64,000 nt of DNA from Panicum virgatum. Taxonomy: Eukaryota; Streptophyta; Magnoliopsida; Poales; Poaceae. The translations under genes and the position numbers were made by a program. The notes beneath the pieces are model-generated. The model was not told the origin of the DNA and did not search any database. It worked only from the letters and a program-made list of their open reading frames with translations. This document shows positions 44,000-54,806 of this stretch, in pieces; within the stretch, counting starts at the first letter, position 1, and every line of letters starts with the position of its first letter. The stretch covers positions 53,723,441 to 53,787,440 of the forward strand of contig NC_053143.1 of the NCBI RefSeq assembly GCF_016808335.1, given 5' to 3'.

Positions 44000-44316
44000 C
44001 TTGTACTGGTACTGGTACTTTTCAGAAGCCGATTAGAAGCTGGAAGCTGGTTGTGGATGTGACGCACTTGCTCTTCAGTCACATGTTGCTATTCCAGCTT
44101 GTGTTCATCATGCGGCCGTTTGCCAGAAGCGGCCTCTCTCCTCTGCTTGTCATGGCGGCGCATGGGTCCCACCATGTTGATCTGGAATGCCAAATTCTGG
44201 CCCTCGGATCCAAAATCTGACAGCTCCACCACGTTAGCTTGTGGGAAGGGCTTCGTGTCAACCTTCATCGTGTGTTGAGCCATAATTAATCGGTCTTGTT
44301 CGATAGCCGATTGGAT

Positions 44317-45261
44317 CTAACGATGCAGCTCCTTGCATTCACCCGTGGCATGAGTGAACGAGTGGTGCCATTTGCAGTACAGCCTCCCCTGCAGCTCTTG
44401 TGCCGTCGGTAGCTTGTGATTCTCTGGGAGCTTCAACTGTTTTTCTTTGAGGAGCAGATCAAATATCTGCTCTGCTTTGGTTACGTCAAAGTCGAAGCCC
44501 TTCACAAGCCCCTGCTGTTTGATCCACTTGCACGGGACAGGGTTTGCCCCCCGAGTCCACTCTGCCACGGCCACTTCTTGCTGCTCGCCAGAGTCATCAG
44601 ATTCATCCGCCTAGGCCATGTTTACATGGTGCTTGAACTTGTCCTGGTACGGCTCAGGATGGTAAAGCTCATATGCCGTAAGCTTCTGCACCATGTGTGC
44701 CAAAGAAGTGAACTCCAACTGAAAAGCCAGATCATTGATCGGCTTAGCGAGTCCCAGAACAACCAAATCGACTGCCTCCATCTCCGTGATGCGCGATGAG
44801 TAGCATCGGTTCTTGACTTCTCTGAAGCACTATATGTATTCCGACACAGTCTCTCCTCGCTTTTGCTTGACTTGGGAGAGGTCGGCAATCGCAGCTTCAG
44901 CAGCCTCTGAGTGGTATTGAGTATGGAACTGATCTTCCAGCTGCCTCAAAGTTCGAATAGAATCCGGAGCCAATGATGCATACCATCTAAAAGCTGGGCC
45001 TGTAAGAGATTGGCCGAAGAACCAGACCCTCAACGGATCCGACACTGAGATCATCCCAAGCTGTGTTAAGTATCGGCTCACATGCTCGATGGAGCTGGCT
45101 CCTTCCGACCCGTTGAATTTGGTGAACTCAGGGACCCGATACTTGGGTGGCAATGGGATCAAGTCATAGTCACTTGGATACGGCTTGGAATAGCCGATCG
45201 CATTTCTCTTGGGCAGGATGCCAAACTGGTCCCTCAATATTGCACTCATCAGTCTGCACAC
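44317..45261 (-). pseudogene. Gypsy F gag, partial
   Basis: Contains the Retrotrans_gag-type core: YRVPEFTKFNGSEGASSIEH, LRVWFFGQSLTGPAFRWYAS, LRQLEDQFHTQYH. A TAG ends the first ORF at 44830. The chain resumes with CKWHHSFTHATGECKELHR (a Cys/His cluster) and another TAG. The N terminus is lost at the junction with element G at about 45244; the ATG at 45261 (MCRLMSAILRDQFG) is probably within or next to the foreign sequence and is not the original start. Confidence 0.85.
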
Positions 45262-47532
45262 AAGATGAAGTGGTTAATCCGGAGGTCAGGTTTCTATTGG
45301 CCATCAATGCTGGAGGATTGCTTCAAGTATTACAGAGGCTGCCAAGATTGCCCGAGATTTGGTGCAGTGCAGATGGCTCCAGCAGATTTGCTACACCCGA
45401 TTGTGAAGCCATGGCCGTTCAGAGGATGGGGCATGGACATGATTGGCCAAATCAACCCTCCAACAAGTAAAGGACACAAGTGGATCTTGGCGGCCACAGA
45501 TTACTTCACTAAGTGGGTTGAAGCTGTGCCAATGAAAAATGTCTCGGCCAGGGATGTGGTGAACTTCGTCAGAGAACACATCGTATATCGGTTTGGCATT
45601 CCTCAGACCATCACTACAGATCAAGGAACAGTCTTTACAGCTGAGGAATTCAAGGAGTTCGCCCAAAGATATGGTCATATCCCTGATCCAGTCATCGCCA
45701 TTCTACGCACAGGCTAACAGTCAGGCTGAAGCTTCCAACAAAAGCCTGATCAAGTTGATTAAGCGCAAGATCGACGAATACCCTAAACAGTGGCATGAAC
45801 GTTTAGCAGAAGCACTGTGGGTGTATCAGATGTCATGTCACGGGTCTGTCAAGTGCGCACCATATCAGTTGGTCTACGGGCAAGAGGCCGTGATGCCCTG
45901 GGAGATTAACATCGGCTCTCGGCGCATCGCGCTGCAGGATGAAATATCAGCCGATGAGTATTCCTCCCTCATGAATATCAACACGGAAGATCTTATGGAA
46001 CTTCGGTTCTAGCCTCTGGAAAAGATCAAGGAAAATAAGGCAAAGGTCGCCAGAGCTTACAACAAGAAAGTTAGGCCGAAGAATTTCCAAGTTGGAGATC
46101 TTGTCTGGGAGTTTGATGAGGACACGCCTACGCTGTCCAAATAATTTTCCCAATCTTTCACGGTACAAAAACACAAGCAAACTACTTCTCTGAATTCTGA
46201 ACAAAGAAATTGGAATTTGAATAACCCTCAGCTAGCGGCCACAGAAAAACAGAAGTCGTAATCTGATATTACTTATGTCAACCAACCGCAGCAATACTAC
46301 TTTATTTGAATAGATAGGTGTTGATTCAGCAGTAAGGTGGATGTCGACCACAGCAACAATCAGCCAATCCAAATTCTGAAAGCTCACGTATTCTCGATCA
46401 AGATAATATTCACGGCAATAGATCAGCACAACTATTATTTAATTCCAGCAGTCAAACAAGAGTACTTTAGAGCAGATAAAAAAGATCTCGCACAGCCAGC
46501 AAGTACTCACAACCAAAATAAGATGAATGAAATTAATTCCGCTTGATTAACCAACACCAGTAGCAGCATTGAAAGAAAGAGGGATTCGGCTTACAGAAGA
46601 TGCAAACCAAACCCTAGATAGTTTCTTCCACCCGCAGTCACAACGAACCACGATCAGAAGATGGGGATCCACTAAAGAATCCGGAGCAGCGCACCCAGGA
46701 AACAATCCTGATCACGCTCCCAATCACGATCCAGAAGAATCGGCAAGGTAGATGAGATCGGACCGCGTCTCGCTGTTCATAGGAGAAACTCTAGACGAGA
46801 GACACAAATAAAATCCAATCTCCTCTCCTGTACAAAGAATTGACCCGGATATAGGCTCGCAGACCCTTGACACCAACATCTCAACTTGGGTGCACGCAGG
46901 CACCAGACTGGATCGGACTCAACTCGTATAAACATAGTCTGACTCGACCACGTATCCTAACCAAACAAGACCAGAACTCTAATAGTATAAACTAACTACT
47001 ACATGCCTGCGTGAAGCATACATATGAAATAGAATAAAATAAATGATCCGGCTAGAATGCTAACGACGTCAACTTCTTCCAACACGTCAAAGTGATATAA
47101 ATATAGTGCCATAATTAACTTGGAAATACCCTTGGGATCTCGACATGCATGGAGCCAATATTAACATATTCCCTTGCCTTCTCTTTCTCCTCTTTTCTGA
47201 AAAATTCTGCACCTTTAAAAATGAGACTTGACGATAGGCCATCAAGATTAAATATTCCTTCCTTCATAATATTGTGCTCAACACAAACAGTAAATGCACC
47301 GAGGTTAATATTTTGATGAACCATGGGCTCATCAGAGTTGGTGCTGCCGATTGGAACTAAAGACCCGGCATACGGTAAATGGTCACCCAATTGGCACGGG
47401 CCATACCGCATAGTGGAGACCGCACCAGGCAACTCCTATTGCATGGAAACCCTCGAGGGGGTAAGATTCAGTCGTAATGTGAATGGGAAGTACTTAAAAA
47501 AGTACTACCCGAGCCTATGGGTAGGCTCGTAA
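45244..47532 (+). pseudogene. Gypsy G integrase, split by a solo LTR
   Basis: The reading frame starts abruptly inside the integrase zinc finger (THQSAHKMKWLIRRSG) and proceeds through GWGMDMIGQINPPTSKGHKW, TTDQGTVFTAEEF (second catalytic Asp present) and, after a frame change near 45690, NSQAEASNKSLIK with the Glu. A TAG lies near 46010. The C-terminal domain is interrupted at FQVGDLVWE by a 1221-bp insertion and resumes at LPIGTKDPAYGKWSPNWHGP (47340), ending KYYPSLWVGS and TAA at 47530-47532. It is a close homologue of the F integrase on the opposite strand. Confidence 0.9.
46114..47334 (-). mobile_element. Solo LTR inserted in the integrase of G
   Basis: TGATGAG...CTCATCA ends (7-bp inverted repeat), 1221 bp, flanked by the exact 5-bp duplication GAGTT (46109-46113 and 47335-47339). 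Joined flanks restore the integrase frame. On the minus strand a TATA-like TATATTTATAT (about 47100) precedes a long AT-poor leader, suggesting minus orientation. No internal genes, so probably a solo LTR. Confidence 0.85.
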
Positions 47533-47935
47533 GCTGGCACGCTTCCATCGGCATATAGCCAGTGTCGGGTGTCAGAAGCCGGTGTTTGTGGGTGTCTGAT
47601 CGGGTGTCTGCAGACGGGGTCTGACCCCTGCATGGGAGGTTCGCCTCGCCCGACCCCCGCAGCAGGATTCTGCCTCGCCCGACCCCCGCGTGGGAGGTTC
47701 GCCTCGCCCGACCTCCGCAGCAGGGGTCTGCCTCGCCCGACCCCTGCATGGGAGGTTCGCCTCGCCCGACCCCACAACAAGGGTCGGATTAAAGCCGATG
47801 TGCTGCCATCGCCTCAAGAAACGGGTATAAAGCCGATGCGTTGCCATCGCCTTAAGAAAAAAAAGGGGCGAACACATATGCTTAATTTTACAGGGCTAAG
47901 TTTGGAAGGCCCGAGTTTTCTGAGTTTACAAGTTC
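47533..47935. other. Spacer between pol and the antisense PMD gene in G
   Basis: Holds the GC minisatellite (47642-47771) and a duplicated AT-richer phrase (TATAAAGCCGATG and related, 47790-47845). It corresponds in position to the hairpin array of element F but shares no obvious sequence with it. Confidence 0.6.
47642..47771 (+). repeat. 29-bp GC minisatellite in gypsy G
   Basis: The core (C/T)GCCTCGCCCGACC starts at 47642, 47671, 47700, 47729 and 47758, an exact 29-bp period, with alternating spacers GCATGGGAGGTT and GCAGCAGG. The core is the same as in the Copia coding minisatellites. Confidence 0.92.
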
Positions 47936-48727
47936 CTAAAGGAATGATGAGAGCGCATCTAAGGCCTGCCGACGGGTGGCATCCACGAAAGCGATCATAG
48001 CACGATCGAAATCGTCGCTGCCAGGTGTAAGCTGGACCCTTCGGGCCTGGAGTGCTGCCAATCGGGTCTCCACTTCCTCCTCTTGTTTCCGTCTCTCGTC
48101 GTCGAGACGCTGTAGCTCGGTCTTTCGGACGGCTATGTCTCCATCGACTACAGAGAGTTTCTGCTGAAGACATTGGACCTCTGCAGCTATTTCGCTCCGT
48201 TCTTTTGTCAAACCGTGCAGCTCCGAGGAAAGAGCCGATCGTCCATCATCATCGGCCAAGGTAATCTTACGTTGGCATAAGGCCGAGCTCTCCTCGGCGA
48301 TTTCCTGTCTTATTGTAGTTTCACTTTGCCGAGCTATGATCCTTGCTGATGCCGCCGTTACTCCTCCCTGTGAAAACCGAGGTCTGCAGTGCACAAGAGT
48401 ACTTGCCTGAGATCAGGAGGAAGCCGTGCGGCTACGGCGTCCAGAATCACATGGAGATGATCCACGTTTTGTACCAGTTGATCTACAGGCTTCTCCAACA
48501 AATCCAGCACCTCTTTTAGCCGATCAACGAGATCGGCTGGCTTATGTCTCTGCGATGAAGCAGGAAGTGCAGCCCGGTCGGTGGCGAGTGAGAGAGGAGG
48601 GGCAGGATCTGCGGCGATTGGCAGACTTTGGGCCTGAATGCAAAATCATGACATCAACATCGGAAGAGACAGGTAAAAACATTAAATCATTGCTTACCTC
48701 TATGGCCGGGCGTACGTCGCCTACCAA

Positions 48728-48805
48728 ACTCCCTAACACATCGGCTGAAGAGCCGATGACTCGTGGACTCCCTGGCATATCGGCTGAAGAGCCGATGGTT
48801 GGCTG
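48728..48805. repeat. 39-bp tandem repeat with GCCGAT palindromes
   Basis: ATCGGCTGAAGAGCCGAT, a 7-bp inverted repeat with a 4-base loop, occurs at 48740 and 48779, each within a unit ACTCCCT...ATCGGC. In the PMD gene it encodes repeated IGSSAD. It is a clear example of the GCCGAT motif that is frequent across F and G. Confidence 0.85.
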
Positions 48806-48918
48806 ATGATCTGGTAAAGGGGCGTCAACAGCAGGAAGCTCGGGCGGGAACTCGTCAATGACCAAGAGTAGCGGATCAGCTCGGTCTTCCGCAGTTTTGC
48901 CAGTCTGCACAAGAAGGA

Positions 48919-48920
<2 letters not shown>

Positions 48921-48995
<75 letters not shown>
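48921..48995. repeat. (AT)n microsatellite, left flank of an insertion
   Basis: About 37 uninterrupted AT units in the large intron of the G PMD gene. It is paired with a similar tract at 52933-53000 on the other side of a 3.9-kb element. Confidence 0.95.
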
Positions 48996-48996
<1 letters not shown>

Positions 48997-51900
48997 CTAT
49001 GTGCTAATCTACACCCAGCTTCCAACCACCCACCCAGCCGGCCCACCCTCCCCCGAGCCAGACCCACTCGGCCCATCTTGGCCCAACCCGCCCCCAATAA
49101 TCCCTCACCCCCTCACGAAACCTACCCCGGATCCCGATTCAAATCACCGCGGTGGCGCAAGCGGGATGGAGCGCGGCGGACCCGAGCGGTGGATGCACGG
49201 CACCAAGGCGGCAGCGGCGGCAAGGAGCGTGGTGCGGAGGTGGCTTGCGGGGCGCAGGAGCTGCGGCGGCGTCGAGTATTGGTGCGCGGAGGCTGCGGCG
49301 GCATCGAGCCGCGGGGCACGGAGGCTAGGGCAGCGCAGAAGCGGCGGCGGCGTTGAGCGGCGGAGCGCGGAGGTAGCTCTTCCATGTCCTCGACCGTCGT
49401 CCCTATCCCCACGTCAGGCCCTTGCACAGGCTTTCCCCTCCTGCGTGCCTAGCGCTCCCTCTCCTGCGGGGCACGCGCGCGGTACTCCGCCACCATCGCG
49501 CTGGCTCCGGCGGTGGCGAAATGCTGTGCCCCGAGGGTGAGAGCGGCGGCGGCAGGAGTTTGAGCGACGCAGTGGCCTCGAGCGTGCCCCGCTGGGCATC
49601 GAGCAGGCTTCCTCCCTCCCCTGTGTTCCTCTATGCTCACCGCATGTTACTCTGGTGAGCAGTATGCTTCTAATTTTTTTCCCCAATCCTCCGATCTGAA
49701 ATTGGTGTGCATATATGTCAAATCGAGTAGTAATCAGATTCTCTGATTAGGCGACCCATCCTGATATGCTCATTCAGATCTTCTAGTTTTCAGATTGAGT
49801 GAGTGTGAGACTGAATGGTGTGTAGAATTGTGATAGTATCCTTTCAAAAATGCTTTTCCTACGTATGTCTTGGATTCAAATTATCCGTTATTCAGTATTT
49901 CTATTATGTACATCCATTTGATTTTCTCATATTTTTCTGGGTGATTCGGGGTTTTCACCAACAACTTTTTTCATTCATTCATTTCGATTCAACAATGAAA
50001 TAATGATAAGATTCAGTAATTCAGTATTTTTATTGAGTTAGTACAGTAGTTGTGTTAGCATCTGCTATCAGTAATTTTTTTATTAGGTTAGTAATACCAT
50101 GGCTTTTTGTTGCTTAGGCTAAGTAATATTCCTAACACCACCTTTTTCTTTGTTAGCAATTACTAAATGCTGATGCTCAAAATTGATTAGTTAGGTCAGC
50201 AGTGTCAGTAATTGGTTAGGTTTAGTGTTTACACCAGCATTTTTTTTTCTGACTCCCCTGAGCACTAATGATCTGAACTGAGTAGGTAGTTTAGTAGTTC
50301 AGTAATGAAATACTAGACTATCGAACTACATAGATTGGAATAGAAATAGAGCTCATTAAATAAAATTACTGAAACTAAAAAAAAACTATGGAGCAGGATG
50401 CGTGAGGCTGCGTGCCGGCAGCTTGGATCTCTGCATCCAGATGCACGCCATCGACTGGATTTTGCAACTTGTGTTTTGAACATTCAGCTTGGATCAGCGT
50501 CGAGAAGGATGCACATTTTTTTTTGTCAGCGATTACTGAATGTTTTGATACTCTAAACCGCACTGAGTGTTGGCTAGTTCAGCCATTAATTTTTGTTAGG
50601 ATTTAGTACACGTAATTTGTTAGTTTCTTAGATAGCCAGTACTTTTTTTTCTGGGATTTGCCAAGTGATGTTGATCTGGCCCTAGCAGTTAGTCTAGTAG
50701 TTCGGTAGTTATTACTGACCTACTGGATTAAACAACGAAATACTATAATACCGGACTACATAAGATTGAAATGAGCTCCATAAGTAAAATTACTGCAACT
50801 AGAAAAATACTGAGCTCCCCAATTTTATATTCGGTAACTAAAAAAACTCGACCTGCGAGGTTATATTCAGTAACTCAAATTAGCATAATTTTAAGCAGGC
50901 TAATTACTAAACAATCTGGAGTGGATACTGATCTGAATGGCTGAATGTTGCTCTAAATTGAGTTTTTAGGCTAGTAGTTTTGTAAGAATTTAGTATCAGT
51001 AATTTCTTAGGTTTAGCAGTTAGTCCAGTATTTTAGTATCAGTAATTTTGTGTACTACATGTTGCAGAAGCTCAATGGCAGAAGATAGACCCGCTGCATT
51101 TTTTAAGAACCGGCCCAGTGAAGCTTCATCATGTGGACAGTGGACATGGCACTGCTTTCTGATTCGTCGCTTTCATGCACGTGACAGTGATGGTACTAAG
51201 CTTCACAAGGGAGAGTGCTCCAAGAGTGAAGATAGAGGTTTTTTTTTTAGCCTAGTGAAGATAGAAGTTGCACACATGTGTGTGTACAAATTTTTCTGTT
51301 GTCTGTACATTTTTCTGAGGCGGCATGATACTGTTAATTGTTACTTATATGTACAAATATACATGTCTCACCGCCAACGATGCACATATAGATTTCCAAT
51401 ACATCCAGTAATTTCTATGTACGTCTTGGATTCAGTAATCTAGAGGTCCGATATTCAGTACCTATGTATGTCCTGTATTCAGTAATTCAGAGAGTATTTT
51501 TTATGTGCATCGAGTTGATTTTTCACACATTTTTTGGTCATGTCTATTCTTCGAATTTATGCTTCCCCTCAAATGAGAGATTTGAACTCTTGCCCAATGG
51601 CTCAAAGTTGACCTCACGAACTACTAGAAAAGATACTAGAATACTGAATTACTGAAATACTCAGCAATTGATTTACTGAAAATACAGGAGGTTGAGAGAG
51701 TTCAATAATGAACTTAACAATACTAAACTATTTAGAAACTATTGAACTATTGGATAAAATAATAAAATACTAGACTACCGAACTACATGACATTGAGTAA
51801 CAATAACTACTGAGCTCAGTGGAATTTTTATATTCAGTAACTCAACATAGTTGAATAGGCTAATTACTGAACCATCTAGAACTAGATGCTTCAAACTCTC

Positions 51901-52929
51901 ACAACTCATTCAGCAATTTTCCCACCCCAATCTGCTCTTATGTGTCTACCTTCACGTATGGTGGCACACGCCACCACTGCTCCCCATCGATTAACTGAAA
52001 TACAAATACTCAAAGTTCACTTATTAATTACTGAAAAAAAAATACTAGACCACCGAACAACTGAAATACTAGAAATACAGATGAGTGAGGACGCTCATGA
52101 ACTTAATAATACTAAATTATTCTTAGAAAATACTGAATTCCAGTTTTTTTTCAAAATTCCAGATGAGTGAGTGGAGTGCTTCAGTATCTTCCCTCAAAAT
52201 TCCAGTGGATGTGTTCAGTAATTTTTCAACGCAATCTTCCTGCACATCCACGTGTTGCACACATGCGCTGCCTCCGGCCACCGCATGGCCCCCCCGCGAC
52301 TAGCGGCGTCCGTCTGGCACCTGCCTCCTATAGACCCTCGACCACTTGGAGCCGTAGGAGCCACCTCGCTTGCAGGGGCCTCCGCCCGTCGCTGACCCAC
52401 GCCATCGCCCTCATCAGCTCGCACGCCGCCGCACCAGCGCGCCGCGCGCCCTGCTGTCCTACAGATTTCGCGCCAACGCGCCGCCGCCCCGCCGGTCCCG
52501 CCCGCTGCTCTCGTGAGCCTGCGCCGCCGCTCTAGCCGTCCCTGCGCACCAACGCACACCGCCCTGCAAGCCCAGCACGCCGTCGATCTGGGGAGGCCTC
52601 CGCTCCCGCCTGTCCATCGTTGGCCCGCGCGCCGGCGCTCCCCTAGAGGTGGCGCCGCCACCGCTCCGCTTTCTGGCCGGGTCCGCCGCATCTCCCAAGC
52701 GCCGTCCGGCCTGCGCGCCCCGCCATCCCACCTTTTGGCCCGCGCGGCGCCGATTCAGGGAGGGCTCGCACTCACCGCTCGCGCGCTCCGCGCGCTCGCG
52801 GCTCGCATCGTACATTGAAGCTGGACAGGGGGTGCGGGGGTGGGTCGAGTCGGGTGGTGGGGAATACGGGTTGGGTGTTGGGTTGGCTAGGTGTAGAATC
52901 CCATTCTACACGTGTAGAATAGTGCTGCC

Positions 52930-52932
<3 letters not shown>
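48996..52932. mobile_element. Microsatellite-seated transposon, about 3.9 kb
   Basis: Both borders are long TA tracts, as described for rice Micron-type elements that target (TA)n. The ends are similar in inverted orientation: CTAATCTACACCCAGCTTCC on the left, and ATTCTACACCTAGCCAACCC when the right end is read on the minus strand. Two GC-rich subterminal blocks (about 49020-49640 and 52250-52900) surround an AT-rich centre full of CAGTAATT/TACTGAA motifs. ORFs in the GC-rich blocks have no domain. No transposase is visible, so it is non-autonomous. Confidence 0.65.

Positions 52933-53000
<68 letters not shown>
52933..53000. repeat. (TA)n microsatellite, right flank of the insertion
   Basis: About 34 TA units, followed by AAAGAAGAAGAAGAG and the 5' part of the PMD intron. 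Confidence 0.95.
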
Positions 53001-53005
<5 letters not shown>

Positions 53006-54806
53006 AGAAGAAGAGAGCCGAGAACCCAGATCAGGGAGCGTTCTGATGCGAGTTTTACCTGCTCATCCTCAGAGTCAGAGATTAGGAGTGCTGGTACCAG
53101 TTTCCTTCTGGTAATAACCTTGGATGTCCTGACTTTTTTTGGCTGGTGGCTGGCGTGTAGCGTCGTGCCTACGTCTCACCTCGGGGGCAGCAAAGAGGAT
53201 TTTCTCTAATGATGGAGCGTTTCTACCGTACAGAGGTACCGGTGCTGTCGGCATGTACTTTAATAAATCCCCCTCGGTATTTTTGGGGGCAGGTCTCTCT
53301 TCGAGCTGCGAGAGAAATAAAGAAAGAGAGAGTCAGTTAGTCAGAGAGAATTAGTTGGCCAGGCAGAATGCAGTCGTACTTCAGCAAGGTTTGGATCGGC
53401 AGACTCATCTCTTCTGGTGTCGGTACGTGTGTTGGGTCGATGCCGATCAAGAAGATACTGACTGGGCCACGAAAGAGATGCGCCTTCCAGTGAGACCACC
53501 AAGTGTTGAAGCCCTCTGATGAATATGTGAATTCCAGGTCGCATGGAATCGGTATGACAAGGTCAGAAAAGAGGTCATACGTGCGACGGGCTATCAAGCG
53601 CTCGGTGAAATCAGCTCGGCTCTGGAAGTTCTCATGAATGATGAAAGAAGGAGGAATTTGGTTTAAGCCGAGCTGGCGTGCAGCTACTACCGGTTGATAG
53701 GCCTCATACCCAGGTTTAGTGATTCTGTTACTAGTACTCATGCTCATAGATAGGAGGCAAGGGCGGATCATCACTCCATACTGAGCCCGTGTGTCATCAT
53801 CATCATCGGCAAAAGCGTCTAGTCTGAAGATGGAAGGGTTTTCGAAATTGACAGATTCAGAGTAGACAGAGAAAGAAATCTGAGTTTGGTCATGGTAAAA
53901 TAATTTGAACCATTTGGCTCTTTCTTTCTCATCTGGCCTACTGCCAGGAAGCCGATAGAGAGCCTGCCCAAAGGAGGTACATCGGATGGGGTTGCCAGCA
54001 GGATTTGGAAAGGAAAAATCTACCAAGCGAGGGAAGTCAGGGATGCTTGGAGAAAAGTATAGTTGGCACCACAGTTGCAAGAACCACCATGGTCCACCCG
54101 CCTTAATGCGGTCGCCAGAAAAGAGACGGGTGTTAGGGAAGTTGCCAAGTTGAGATAGTTCTTTGTGGGTGCTAGGGAAGAGCCACAAAAGAGGAAATGG
54201 TCAAGCCAAAGGTTCAGGAACGCCGTATGTTCCCGATGATCAACGGTACCTTTGGATTTCTGGTGGTGGTCAATGTACTGACCCCAGTTGCGTGTTGCAG
54301 CCTTGTCAACTATCTTATGACTACACTCTGCTAATGAAAAAGGAGATGGGCAAGTAGAGTGTATGTCTAGGCCCAAGATCATGACTACATCCATCAGAGT
54401 CGGGGTCATGGGGCCGTAGCCGAACATGAAATAGTTTAAAGTATCTGACCAAAAATAGCCAATGGATCTCAGGAGGTTTTCATGCTTTTCTATGGGGAAA
54501 AGGGTCAAATAGAGAGCATCGGCTATCCCTATTCTTTGCCAGGTAACTTCATGGTCTCTGGCTACGCGCTTGTACCAGTTCGTCCAACCCTCCATGGGGA
54601 ATGGCCAAGCGTGCAGTTGGTCGGTCCAGATGTTTGGATCGGGGGATTGAGCTATAAATGGGATCCTCTGCAGTTCCGCAGAAATCAGATCCAGTGGTGG
54701 TTCAAAGGATTGAGGGCCCATACTAAAGGATGTAGAAGAGGATTTGGGGATTAAAATATCACTCGCCTGAAAACCCATGCGGGAGCAAGATTCAGAAATC
54801 AAACTA

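Larger units (their letters stand above)
33721..45244 (-). mobile_element. Tat-lineage Ty3/gypsy retrotransposon F, 5' end missing
   Basis: Minus-strand order: gag (partial), protease, RT, RNase H, a second archaeal-type RNase H, integrase, then a plus-strand gene block (PMD gene and acidic ORF), then the 3' LTR. Two RNase H domains and extra antisense ORFs 3' of pol are features known for the Tat lineage of plant gypsy elements. The 5' LTR and the gag start are absent, because the element is joined near 45244 to an inverted piece of a related element (G). Stops and substitutions make it inactive. Confidence 0.85.
45244..54806 (+). mobile_element. Tat-lineage Ty3/gypsy retrotransposon G, both ends missing
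   Basis: Consists of the integrase (plus), a short 3' spacer with a GC minisatellite, and the antisense PMD gene (minus). It is colinear with the 3' half of F but inverted. The left end is the junction with F inside the integrase zinc finger. On the right it is cut at 54806 by an unrelated LTR (TGTTGATGCTCC), which removes the start of the PMD gene, any acidic ORF and the LTR. Confidence 0.8.
47936..54806 (-). pseudogene. PMD protein gene of element G, antisense to pol
   Basis: Exons on the minus strand: 54806-53059 (start missing), 48904-48698 and 48633-47936. Introns are 53058-48905 (GTAAAA...TGTGCAG, enlarged to 4.15 kb by an insertion; the F counterpart is 72 bp) and 48697-48634 (GTAAGC...TTCAG). 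The PMD is recognised by FEPPLDLISAELQRIPF, FWSDTLNYFMFGYGPMTPTL, GPWWFLQLWCQLYFSPS, FADDDDDTRAQYGVMIRP and TSNRITKPGYEAYQP. The C terminus is a Glu/Arg/Gln-rich coiled coil (48394-47936) ending ALDALSSFL. Frame changes lie near 54150, 53340 and 48400. Conserved exon layout with F supports a real ancestral gene. Confidence 0.82.

Noticed and set aside
48876..49097. ORF encoding a long Ile-Tyr repeat
   Set aside because: Translation of the (AT)n microsatellite.
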